The notes beneath the pieces were generated by a model. The model was not told where the DNA came from. It worked only from the letters and a program-made list of their open reading frames with translations, and did no database searches. A DNA stretch of 64,000 bases from Auriscalpium vulgare (Eukaryota > Basidiomycota > Agaricomycetes > Russulales > Auriscalpiaceae). Positions 43,971 through 54,780 of this stretch are shown piece by piece (within the stretch, counting starts at the first letter, position 1; the number at the start of each line of letters is the position of its first letter). The stretch lies in contig JAHBBC010000054.1 in NCBI GenBank assembly GCA_019915015.1, forward strand, positions 44,100-108,099, read 5' to 3'. A program made the translations under genes and the position numbers.

Positions 43971-44841
43971 ATGTCCACCGACACCGCCAGCCCACGCAAC
44001 CCCAACGACGACGTCAAGCACTCGCCCCCCATTCCCATCAATGTCCCCGCCGCTCGCAGGCGCTCCATGTCCGTCTCGTCCACAGACAGCTCGCCCAGCT
44101 CGCCCCCTGCCCTTCAGACTCCCATCACTCCTTACACACCCGGCTTTGCCCCCTCCACCTCGCCCTCCAGCTCTCCGCTCCTTTCCTACTTCATGAGCAC
44201 CTCCCCCACAAAGCAGAGCGCGACCTTCCCTTACCGACGGCCTTCGGGCTTGGCGCCCCGCCTGTATTCGAAGGTACATCCCACCGCCATCTCCGTGGCT
44301 CGCTCTTTCTCACCTCGCTTCTCCCTAGATGAGGAGCTCCAGGACCCCAACGAGCCGCCCTCGACCGTCCACGCCCGTCGTGCTTCCACAGCCTGGGCCG
44401 GCAACCCCCGCGTCGCCCAGCAACAGGCATCATCGCCCCCCGTCGCCTCGCCCGTGGCCGAGGCCCAGCGCGAGCGCGGCGTCGGAGTCCTTCGACGTCT
44501 TTCCCTGAGCGGCGGCTTCAACAGGGTGCGCTTCCTGCCTTCCACTCTCACAGTATGCCCCCGATCTGACGTGCGCTTCGTGCCTAGCCCTTCCTCCCTG
44601 GCCTCGCCGCCCGCACCACGTCGCCCCCGCGTCCTTCGACGCCTCCGCCGTCCGCGGTCACCCCGACCGCGCCGACGATGCCGCAGGCCCAGATCGCCCC
44701 GCGCGCGGACGGCAGCCCGAAGACCCGCGTGCGCCGCGCCGCGACGCTCAACTCCCGCTCGGCCGAGGCGAAGCACCGCCGCGCGCCCTCCCATGGGCGA
44801 GCGAGCGCATCCTCAAGGGGCACTTCGACGGGTTCAATTGA
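43971..44841 (+). CDS. Hypothetical Ser/Pro-rich protein conserved in basidiomycetes, frame broken near the end
   Basis: Function unknown. The start is MSTDTASPRNPNDDV, followed by RRRSMSVSSTDSSPSSPP, a possible phosphorylation-rich stretch, and SPLLSYFMSTSPTKQSATFP. Then come HARRASTAWAGNPRVAQQQ and GVLRRLSLSGGFNR. One intron (about 44527-44588) joins in phase to PFLPGLAARTTSPPRPSTPP. The family I recall ends MGERILKGHFDGFN. That ending is present (ATGGGCGAGCG, then ILKGHFDGFN and a TGA at 44839-44841) but needs one extra C near 44792 and removal of a GAGC duplication at about 44799-44807. Low complexity suggests a disordered protein. It is the only gene between inverted repeat copies A and B. 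Confidence 0.75.
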
Positions 44842-45299
44842 GTCGATCCATCCCCTTCCCGCGCGCTGTCTATTCGCATCCCCCGGCCTCGCACGCTTCT
44901 CGGCCGCCCTCCTACCTCGCTACCTGGATCTGCACATACCCCCACCAGCCCAACCCACCAGCATGCTCGCATCTTCGTCTATCCTTATTCGTCGCCGGAC
45001 GCTGTAGTTGCTTTGTCAAAATGCGGCGACGCGCCGATCGCGTGCGCCGCGCGGTTATTGTTTCTCGGCTCCGCGCTGTCTATTCCTCGAGGCGCACAAC
45101 CCAACCCCTGTCCACGATCCGTATGTGCCGGATGCTGTTCGGACTCGCGGCGCGTGGGGAGAGGAATGAAGCCCGTGTCCCCGTTTCAGGTCGAGCGGTA
45201 TTGCGCTGCCATCATGCTATCCCCTCCACCCATCGTCCCAAGCGCATCCCGCAATTAACACGCTTCACCGCCGCCCCGACATCCGAGATTTGTGGACAG

Positions 45300-45639
45300 G
45301 GGGTGTAGGCTCCGACCGATCGGAGCACCGCTGAACGGAGCGCGCCGATCGCGCGCTCATCTCGTCTTGTTTATCTGCTGCGGAATTGGCCACCTTATCT
45401 ATTCGCCGTGCCGCGCACTGTGCCATATTCTGTTCGCCGCGTCCGCGGGTGTATTTGTGCCCGATTGTGCTTGTGCTAGGAGAGGATGATCATATACGTA
45501 GTAACTGTTGAGCTATTGGTCTGTGTGTACAGTAATTGATCCATGTGTACGTTGTGTATTTGTGTATAGACACTCGTTTGTTGCTCCGAGTCCTATCGGC
45601 TTTCATGTCTGTAAGCTTCAGGACACGAATCTGAGATGG
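45300..45639 (+). repeat. Probable fragment of the same repeat family
   Basis: GTAGGCTCCGACCGAT at about 45305 recurs at about 47806 in copy B, and TCTGCTGCGGAA at about 45375 recurs at about 47867. This looks like the diverged 3' end of another copy placed directly before copy B. Low similarity in between makes the limits uncertain. Confidence 0.5.
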
Positions 45640-47960
45640 GAGGCTGCCCATGGGCGCTATTCTGCGTGCCGAAGTCGGCATCATCGGCGCCCGTATCTGA
45701 GCAGCCTGGCAGCCGTCGTTTGAGACAGCCTCCCCTTTCCTCCTACCTTCATGTCTCTCGCCGATCTAGCAGCCCGCCGATATCCTCTGCGCAGGTCGAC
45801 TCCACTTCTACCATTTACACGCGTGATCGGACACAGGGAGGCGCAGCGGCGGGACTGTTAGAGCTCTCGATCGCGCAGCGCAGCTCGGGTATGTACGCAT
45901 CTCTCTTGCGGGCGCATCTGACTGACTGCGTTTGTCGATCAGGTCGACGCGAGCCTGTCTGGCGCCGCAGCACAAGTGCTGATTAAACGCCGTGCCGAAG
46001 CTTGTCTACGGTCTGGAAGGCCCTCGTCAACCCCTAGGCTCACATCTGGCTCCTGGGCTTGCTTGATCGACTGCGTTGGCGCACGTCTCTCGCTCTGTCG
46101 CCGCTCCCTTTTCGTCAGTCGCCCTGTCTATGTTGGTCAGCTCCTCATCGCTCGTCTGCTCGTCAGCCCTTCGTGTCTGCTTGCCAGCCTCTCGTCTGCT
46201 CGTCAGTCGTCTGCTCGTCAGCCCTCATCTGCTCGCCAGCTCCTCGTCTGCTCCTCGTCAGCCCGCCAGCACTTTGTGTCTGCTTGCCAGCCTCTCGCCG
46301 TCAGCCACCCTCTATACTCGGCCTTTGTATTCACTAAAGCCGCAGCTGGGATCTCTCATGGGCCCTCGCACACCGCTTGTATGCGTGCGCCTCACGGTAG
46401 TTTGCATGCTTTCGAGCTCTCGGTCTGGTCCAGTGCTCTCAGACGCAATAACGGATTACGTGCTGCGAGTCTAGTCCGGTCAAGGCCAGCCGTCGCGAAA
46501 GTGACTACTACCAGGCTGGTATCTCTACATGCCTGATGGTCGCAATTGGCTTGGCAGTCTGATTTTGGTACACTTTATGGCTGTCAGTCTTCGTATGCGG
46601 CTTCTGCGAATCTGGTTTGGTCTGGTCTGGTTTGCAGTCCTTTGGCCGATTCGCGACGATGGCTGGCTGTCTAGTCGCGGATCGGACTTCCTTGCTCTGC
46701 GCTGCGTTCGTGCCTGTTGTGCGCCTTGTGCGTGTCTGCTCGTCTAAACGCTAGCATCATCGTCATCGCCGTCTGCAGTGTCAGCCTCTCTCTCGCTGTC
46801 AGCCTCTACTCGCCGTCGAATTTTGCTCAATGTCAGCCTCTTGCGCAGTGTCAACATCTTGCTCACCGTCAGCCTCTTGCTCATTGTCAGTCTCATGCTC
46901 ACTGTCAGCCTCTTGTTCACTGTCAGCCTCTTCTTACTCATTGTCAGCCTTGTGAGCCTTTGCTCATTACGACCTCTTGCCACCTCTTGTGCAGTGACAG
47001 TTTTGCTCATCCTCGGCCATTGCTCACCGTCAGCCTCGTGCTCACTACCAGACATTTTTTAGGTTCCTGCTCATCGTCAGCCTTCTGCTCATTGTCAACA
47101 TACTGTCAGCATATATATGCCCTGTGTCAGCCTCCTGCTCACCGTCAACCTCCTGAGTCGGGCCTTGCTAACTGTCAGTCTCTCGCTCCCCGTCAGTCTC
47201 TTTGCGCAGCGTCAGCATCTTGCTCATTGGTAGCGCCTTGATCCTCGTCAGCCTCTTGCGCGGTGTCTGCTTACTCACCGTCAGCCTTTTGCTCGTCGTA
47301 GGGCCATGCTATCTGTCAGCCTCTTACGCAGCGTCAGCCTCTCGCTAGCCGTCTCTCGCTCATCGTCAGTCTCTCGCGCACCGTCCGCCTCTTGCTCATC
47401 GTCAGTCTCTCGCTCATCGCCAGTCTCTCGCTCACCGGCCGCCTCTCGCTCACCATCAGCCTCTTTGCGCAGTATCATCTACACGATCATATCATCGGCC
47501 TTTCGTTCTGGATTTCATTCAGAATGAGCATGTTCAACGCTGAGTCGGCCCGCCGTCATCTGGGACTTGCGTGTTCGCTCACTTGCGAGGCCTATTTAGT
47601 CGTTTCGTCAGCTTCCTCGTCAACGCGCCAGCTACAGCAAGATCAGTCGTTCCCCTGGGACTTAGACTCAGCCGCCCTGTCAGCGCACATCTCCACACTT
47701 TTGCTCTCGGTCTCTATTGTCAACCTCTGATCACAGTACATGCAACCCACCGAGATGGCTCATCGCTTCATTCAATCCCAGCGCCCCATAGTATGCGATA
47801 GGAGATGTAGGCTCCGACCGATTGCAATAAGGGCACCGATCAAGTGCTCGTATTGGTTAGATTGTTCTGCTGCGGAAGTACTTATTCATACAGTATCCGC
47901 AGATGAGGTTGATATACACAAGACTTGTACCGTTTTTTTTGCACACTAGGGATCCGCAGT
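45640..47960 (+). repeat. Modular repeat element, copy B
   Basis: It starts at GCCCATGGGCGCTATT and ends just after GTTGATATACACAAG and TTGCACACTAGG. It has the same five modules as copy A, in the opposite orientation: unique segment; 15-bp-type minisatellite (about 46130-46290); unique segment with CTGGTTTGGTCTGGTCTGG; 18-bp-type minisatellite (about 46790-47460); unique segment with TGTTCGCTCACTTGCGAGGC. By eye the unique parts match copy A at roughly nine bases in ten. It is shorter than A because the 380- and 460-bp duplications are absent. No mobile-element protein is encoded. Confidence 0.85.
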
Positions 47961-48024
47961 TTAATATATGCTTATTACAAGTCTATATTAGTATATACTC
48001 GTTTTTGCTATGTCATGTTGCAGG

Positions 48025-50060
48025 AAACTGCCTGTGGGCGCTTATCAGGTTGCCGAAGCCGGCATCGAGCAGCGGGCCGGGCGGATTAAGACAGGGCCAC
48101 TCCTCTTTCCTCCTGCCTTCATGTCTTTGCGGTTATCCGCCCATCCTCACCAGCGACCTCCACCTCTGTCATAATGGGACGCATGGATCGTGCAGCGGCA
48201 CGACTGGGCAGAGCTTTCGTTTGTGCAGCTCTGGTACGTCGTGCCACATTCCTCTTGCGGGCTCAGTTGACTGCCTTCTCTATATGACAGATCGACTATT
48301 ATCTGTCATTGAGTCAGCTACGAGGTCTGGTGGTGGTTCGTCAACTCCCAAATTTCCATCTCGGCTTCTGATCGTTGCGAATCGTCTCGGCTGCTCGTTC
48401 GACTGTGTCGCCACGCACCCACCTCACGCGACTCATGCTTCATCGTCAGCCGCCCGTGTCTCGGTGACATCCTTTCAGTCTCTCATCTGCTCGTCGGCCC
48501 CTCATCTGCTTGTCAGCCCCTCGTCTGCTTGTCAGCACCTCATCTGCTTGTCAGCCCTCGTCTGCTTGTCAACGCTCGTCGGCTTGTCAGCCTCTCGTCA
48601 GCTTGTCAGCCTCTCGACTACTTGTCATTCAATTCCTAGGTAAATGGACACTCTGCAAGATTGCGAGCTCTAGGTTTGGTCCCCGACCTGCCGGATTACG
48701 TGCTTTCTAATCCAGCCGTCCAGCTGTCGCCAAACTTCAAAGTGAACACCACCAGTCTCGCCTGTGGACCGGAATGGCTGGTCGATTCTGGTTGCTCTTT
48801 GTTCTGTGTGGGCCTGTCAGGCTCGCGGTCTGATCTGTGATGGTAGTTGGCGGGTGTCTTGCAAATCTCGTCTGGTCTGCAAGTCCTGTGGATTCTTGAG
48901 TCTGGTTGCGCATCTCTTGTGTGTGCCCCTCCGTCTGAGCGCCAGCCTCATGCTCCCTCTTGCTCATTGTCAAACTTTTGCTCGATATCAGTCTTTCTTC
49001 CCAATGTCAGCGCATCGGCGTTCTGCGCGGCGTCAGCCTCTCCCTCAACGTCAGCTTCTTGCTCACTGTCAGCTTCTACACGATACTCTCAGCCCGTTGT
49101 CATTCAGGTCGTCTGCTGGGCATGTTCACCGTGTTCGCTTGTGAGGCCGCATCTAGTCGTTGGTTAGGTCCATCGTCACTTTCCAACAAGAACTGGTTAG
49201 GCGTTCTGTCAGCTTAGGAGTCTCTATCGTCACACTCCCGAGCCCGCCGGTCTCTTCTTTTTTTTGGACAGGCGATATGATTTCGTGCCGTCGGTCTCTT
49301 CTTCAACATCTGATGGTATGTGTTTCGCCGGTTGTCTTCTTGGGCTAGGATTCAGCCTCAGATTACTTATCAGGCTTCCTCGGTCCTAGTCTGGTCAGCC
49401 GCCTGCTGCTCATCATGTTCTTCAAATCGTCGCCAAATGACTGTAAGCTGGCCGTCAGCCTCGTCTGTGTCAGGGTCAACCACCTGACCGTCTGGGGCTT
49501 CTGACCGTCGGCCTCTCGCGCGTCAGCCTGTTAGGACCATTGGCTCCTAGTCTAGTCAGCCGCCTTTTATCTCTCAGCTAGTTTCTAGAACGACTGTCAG
49601 CCTTGTCTCTGAGCTTTCCTTGGACCTCATCGTTTGGTTCTCCTCCCATTGTGATCTAGTCTCATGCGCTTTTCCCGTCTCTATGTCACTGTCAGCCTTC
49701 CTGTGCGCTGTCAGCGCCGCGGCATCACTGCCCCGTGTTCTGGCGGCAGACTCTCATCTGCTAGGTGTGTTCACCGCTGGGTCGCTTTGCTGGATTTCCA
49801 CTGTGTGCTGTTCGACCGCGCGTGTTGAAACTTTAATCTGTGATGTCTCCCGGCCAGCCGCCTCGTCAGCCTTCAGAATAAGGGCTGGTCAGCCGCTCGG
49901 ACAGCTTTGCCTCGTCTGGGCCCGTTGAGAATTCAACCTTGCGGCTCATTGTTTCCTCGGTTCTAGTCTGGTCGGCCGCGCGCCGTTCCTCAGTCTAGTT
50001 CTCAACAAGACTGTCGGCCTTGTCTGGGGTGACCCCCCGTGCTCAGTCTGCAACAAATCG
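48025..50060 (+). repeat. Modular repeat element, copy C (diverged)
   Basis: It lies directly downstream of copy B in the same orientation. The start ACTGCCTGTGGGCGCTTAT and GCCGAAGCCGGCATCG match the start of A and B. A TCTGCTTGTCAGCC minisatellite (about 48480-48640), GGATTACGTGCTTTC, and GTGTTCGCTTGTGAGGCCGC follow in order. Beyond about 49300 the order loosens; CTAGTCTGGTCAGCCGCC-like strings recur at about 49390, 49550 and 49965. I cannot find the 3' terminus shared by A and B, so the right limit is approximate. Confidence 0.7.
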
Positions 50061-53000
50061 CTTCTTTGGTCCGTTTTGATTTTGTCTGTCAGCATTCGCG
50101 TCATGTCCGGTTACAGTGGTCATCTGAAGGTCTCGATTTCGTCTCCATCCATCATTATCGCCTTGTTTGTCTCATCTGGTAGACTAGCCAGCATAGAGTT
50201 TGCTAGCCTCAGTTCTAATCGTGAACCCGGATAGTAGTTATATCTTTGGCCTATCCGTCTCGGCTCTCATCGTGCTCGTTGCCGCTAGTGTTTCATCCAT
50301 CGTCTCGTGTACTTAGATGGTATCCTAAATCAGAAATTAAGACATATATCGTCCAGCAGTCGAGTGGAAAACCAGGATGGTGTGAGAGAATTATCGACAT
50401 ATCGTGTAATTAGAGTACTTAGTGTTCGAGCTTGCCGCGGCACCTGCCAGACCGTGACGGCACCGTTGCGGCAGCGCAACTGTACTTCCCCTCATCTCTC
50501 CTCATCTCCCTATTCACCTTCCTTTGCTCTACCATCCGGCAGGCTATTGTGGCAGCGAGACAGGAGGGCTCAGCGCATGTGTGCTGAGGAGACAAAGATT
50601 GGCCGGTGCAGGAGGCACTGGCATAGTGGCAGTGACCATTTATCGATTTACTGTATGGCAGTCCTCCTCGTGCGTTCTGCAGTATTTCTTGTCACTTCCC
50701 CCTACTGACTTCGCGTTTGGCTGTCGCCCATCTTTCTTCTCTGTGGATAGCGAACGTCGACTCGCCGAGTCTACGCAACACACACTGTCGCAGCGGCAGC
50801 AGCAAGAAGCTCCTCCAATTGGCACTCAAAGCACGCACTCACGTTGCCTTTCTGCAACGTGCTCTCCGTTCCTCAACACTCCGTACCTTTACTGTTTGAT
50901 CTCTTTGAATTCAACCCCATTCCAGGCTAGTCCGCCGACCTTTGGCCGCCTGTCAGTGTCAGCCTCTCGACCTCTCAGTCACGGCTGTGCGCTTCAGATT
51001 AGGAGCCTATATATGCATATGGCTTGTTCTGGTTCCAACTGTCGAGTGTGGTCTGCCAAGCGTTTTGGTCGTCAACCTCCCATTCTGGTCATCGACCGTT
51101 GCATACTGGCCTGTTGGCCTGGTAGCTGTTCGGTACCTGGTGGTCAGCGTCTTCTTGATCGGGCTTGTTAGGGCTCAGACGCTGAGCTTGTGCCATTCCT
51201 TCTCAGGCGTTCCCAACAAACACCGCCCGGTGCTAAGACGAGGTCCATGGCGCGCTTACGCACAAACAGCTGGCATATGACAGAGCCTCAGCTCCAAGGC
51301 CACTGCCAGCGGCGGCGATGAGCAATGCTCTTCCGCGAACATATCTGGTACTGCGCCGATTGAAACTCCTCATTCTTCCATGCGGCTCAAAGCTCCTATC
51401 GGCATCGCAGTTTCGTCTTCCTGTGTTGTAGGTCCATCAGGCTATCTGACCCGGTACCGAGCTTCTTGTTGGAGATCCCGCACCACGCCCGATAGAGGCG
51501 CTACAAATGCGCAGCTGCCAAGGCTTCATTGCTCAGCAGACTACACCAACTGCAATGTTCGTGCAAGCATGCCAACACATGTAAGTTTGGCCTCTATGAT
51601 TCCGCACTCGCTGTGTCATCCTCATGCGGCATGTTATCAGCCCTGTCCATGCATGCGCGTCTTCCAGTTGATGGGAAGCATCAAGGTTCTTGCAGAACGA
51701 ACACGCTAGCTCTTGGACTTGGGACACTCTGACTAGTGGCGCTGATATGTTGTAGCTGCCTAGTCTATTGCAGGTAGCAGGATGGCAAAGCGGGACGATC
51801 GCATCGAAGTCAGACGCGCGCGAGGCGGTGGCAAGACACGCGGCTTCTTGATCCTCATCTGTTTTTTTGCGTATGGAACATAGGGTGCGATTCCATTGTT
51901 TCCATGTTCTTCCGATCTCCGCTGTGCGCTTTTCTCTGCTCCTCTCTGCTCCCGCGAAATATGTCCTGGACCTTGCTCCCTCAGGCTGTCACCGTGAATG
52001 GGTCAAATAGCATCATCTGACCACTTCTGCATTGGTTTCTACCCCTGGGTATCACAATGGGCTGGTGATGGACTGTCTCACAGGCTGCGGCTTATCGGCT
52101 GTGACGACTCTTATTCTGCGAATCCCTATCGGAGGCCCTCGTGTCTTAAGCTTTGGGTCATTTGCTTATCTCGTAACAATCTATGATGCTCGTCAACCCT
52201 GTGTAGGTTCCCGAGGACCTGCGCAGCACACTTTCGCGAATCCCGGGGATATAGCCTCGTGTGTTCCGCGTTTTTCTGACATGACTCGAGTCATCGAGCG
52301 TTTATCGGTTGCGGGATTTTCCAGACAATGTTTGCTATATCCGACGATGTAGCTTCTGCTCATCGCGGAGTGCTGATGCAGTTGGAAACGGCAGGAACAC
52401 TCCACGACGTCGGATTGTAACTTGCTTCCCACCTTTCAGTCATCAACACAGGTTGTACTGGACGCACATCGATAAAGAGTGAAATACAATTGCAACTACA
52501 GGGCCCTCGTTACGTTAATTCCGGCGGTGCTCATGCAAATGACCGAGTTGCGCTCTGTGAGAGTTTTCGCATATTCATTCGTTTGTGACGACGGCATGTT
52601 CGGCGGTGAGCGATTGTCCTCACGGCAATATGTAGACAGATATCAAAGGTCAACAAACGCATACCACTTGCGAGCCTACGTACGGCATCTGTCGGGCGAC
52701 AATCCATTAATCTAGTAAATAACAACAGAGGCGTTGTCGCCCCGCAAAACCCTACTATCCAATATTACCGTCTTCGTACAACAGACCCGCGTACCAGGAG
52801 TTCGATACTTCCAGGTTCCAAATACAGTGGGCAAAGTACACGGCGGCTGCACAGCATACATCAGAAGTCGTGCCTTAGCACTAAGCACTGGCCGCAGGGT
52901 ACGTAACTTCGTCCGCTCACGTTCCCCGTCCCTTCCTCCCTATGATACAGCCCTTTTCTCTCTGCGGCAGAACCGGACTGCAGAGCATGAAACACGTTCT

Positions 53001-53081
53001 ACAGCGCCTCTCCAATCCCATTCATCCATAACACCGAGATTTCTGCTCCTTGCGGCGAATATGCGGATGGATGCACGCGTG
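50061..53081. other. Gene-poor region, about 3 kb
   Basis: No gene is supported. The longest frame (50524-51171, plus) is not backed by codon bias or motifs. Base composition is balanced and stops are common. Confidence 0.5.
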
Positions 53082-53642
53082 TCACCGTGTTCGCTTTCCC
53101 TCCGACACGGGTCGCCCTACACTGCTGACAGGCTTTGCGCTAGCGGTTCCAAGCCTGGCAAGACCTGTGTTCAATGCGCCAACTATTGGGGTGGGTCGTT
53201 TCGAGAATACGAGCTTCTTGCGCACGATGGCGGTGATTGTGTATGAAGGGGGTTCTGGAGCGGTATTGGGCTGTGACGGGGTATCCGACTCGAGGTCGTC
53301 ATTGGGGGCGGTGTCAACGATGGGGGTGTTTTGCGGTAGAGCACGGCCAGAGGTTTGGGAAGAGAGACGACCTTGCCCTCGAGCAGGTGATAGCCAACGA
53401 GAAGGGTCGGCTTCGTCTACAAAGACGGTCAGAACATGCGATAGCACATAACCAGTGAGCAAGCATACCTTTCCGTCGTCGCTCATTGTCAGTGTCCCTA
53501 CAGTCTGACCGCGTTTATCGCCTTCGACCTCGAGCGTGCCCTGCAGCTCGATGAGAACGACCTCGGAGGTGCCAATTTGCGCAAGACTGGGTGGCAATTT
53601 GGAGGAGCCAGAGGCGTCAGGAAGTGTGATTGGTATGATCAT
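53082..53642 (-). CDS. ctf8: Ctf8, subunit of the alternative RFC (Ctf18) clamp loader
   Basis: With Ctf18 and Dcc1 this small nuclear protein loads PCNA at forks and supports sister-chromatid cohesion. The start MIIPITLPDASGSS is at 53642; a TTG-led extension upstream is rejected. The conserved core is VVLIELQGTLEVEGDKRGQ, then GTLTMSDDGK, an intron (about 53468-53417) and TKPTLLVGYHLLEGKVVSLP. PKPLAVLYRK follows. Here the frame slips: the run of four T at 53329-53332 (A on the coding strand) needs a fifth base to continue into DTAPNDDLESD and the conserved end AIVRKKLVFSKRPTPIV. The frame then runs some 20 residues past the usual C-terminus. Divergent from the hydrolase gene, 194 bases away. 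Confidence 0.9.
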   Translation of the reverse strand: MIIPITLPDASGSSKLPPSLAQIGTSEVVLIELQGTLEVEGDKRGQTVGTLTMSDDGKVCLLTGYVLSHVLTVFVDEADPSRWLSPARGQGRLSSQTSGRALPQNTPIVDTAPNDDLESDTPSQPNTAPEPPSYTITAIVRKKLVFSKRPTPIVGALNTGLARLGTASAKPVSSVGRPVSEGKRTR

Positions 53643-53836
53643 TGATTGGAGATGGTCAAAGGCGACTTTGAGACGGAAAGGCGCGAGGATGTCGTTGAGA
53701 GAAAGACGCAACGTCGCCGCTCGCGACGCGTTTCAGTTTGGACGCGTCTGCTGACCAATGACTCTAAGCGCCTGTCGGCGAGACGTCCATGATCGCACTC
53801 CCGACTCAGTCATTCTCTCTCATCCAGCGAGCAACT

Positions 53837-54780
53837 ATGTCTTTGCCAGAGTCCCTTGTTTTGCCTGACATCGTTGAGCTATCGTCAGGCCTGAAACTGG
53901 AGGCCCTCTTGACTCCCCGGTCCTGCTCACACCTCCACAGTCGTCAAAGATTCCAGGCAAGGTGGCTATCTGCCTACATCCATGGTCGAGGCTTGGCGGA
54001 AACATGAACGACCCGTGCGTCAAAAGTGCCTTTCACTTTATATGTCAATTTGCTGAGCATTCGCGCGTACCTCTGCAGCGTGCTCCGTTCGCTCGACCAT
54101 CCGCTCTCAAGTCGGCTCGGCTTTCACGTCATTCGATTCAACTCTCGGGGTGTAGGGCGGTCGTCGGGCTGGGCGTCGCTAAATGGGATTCAGGAGGTGG
54201 AGGATCTAAAAGAACTTGTGAAATATGCCGTTGAGAAGGTTGGGAATGTTACCGATGTAGCCCTCATCGTGCGTCGTCTTTTACGAGCGTCTGCGCCTCC
54301 ATTATGCAACACCGGTTCTCACCTTTCTCCTGACCACAGGGATATTCGAACGGATCTTTACCGGTGTCGATGCACCCACTTCTCCCGCCGCCTATCCGCA
54401 CCTCCCACATCCTCATCTCGTATCCTTTCGGCCCGCGCGGGGCTTTGACACTCTTCAACTCTCGCGCCTACCAACAAGGTCTTGAGAATACCCTGCGAAG
54501 TCCTGGCGCGCGCGTTCTCCTCGTGTACGGCGATGAAGACGACTTCACTTCCATTTCCTCGTACGATAAATGGGTCGACGGCCTCCAAAAAACTGCACAG
54601 CAGAGCTGCGGGCCGTTGACAGGCACTGTGGCAAATCTTTCACCTGTGGGATTGGGGTCCTCAAGCAACCCGGAGAAGAGGCTCAAAGTGGTGCCGGTCA
54701 AAGGAGCCACGCATTTTTGGATGGGCAGTGCAAGTCGAGAATTGCTCCACCACGTCGTCAGTTTTCTCGAAGCTTTGTAG
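53837..54780 (+). CDS. Alpha/beta hydrolase, one frameshift in exon 1
   Basis: A serine hydrolase of unknown substrate. The start is MSLPESLVLPDIVELSSGL. One base appears missing in the C run at 53915-53918; beyond it the frame reads PVLLTPPQSSKIPGKVAICL and HPWSRLGGNMNDP, the usual first strand and oxyanion loop. An intron at about 54018-54079 joins to HPLSSRLGFHVIRFNSRGVG. A second (about 54268-54340) joins VALI to GYSNGSLPV, where GYSNG is the GxSxG nucleophile elbow. VLLVYGDEDDFTS carries the likely acid, and KGATHFWMG the catalytic His. About 260 residues, full length for a compact hydrolase. No signal peptide seen. Confidence 0.88.

Noticed and set aside
45976..47241. Open frames in copy B rich in Ser, Gln and Pro (CQPLA-type repeats)
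   Set aside because: Same periodicity artefact; three frames stay open in parallel, which is not expected of a real coding exon.
50524..51171. A 215-codon open frame in the gene-poor region
   Set aside because: Cys/Ser-rich composition, no motif, and balanced base composition typical of non-coding sequence here.
53643..53711. N-terminal extension of Ctf8 from a TTG
   Set aside because: The ATG at 53642 gives the conserved MIIPITLP start, and the extension is not part of the family.
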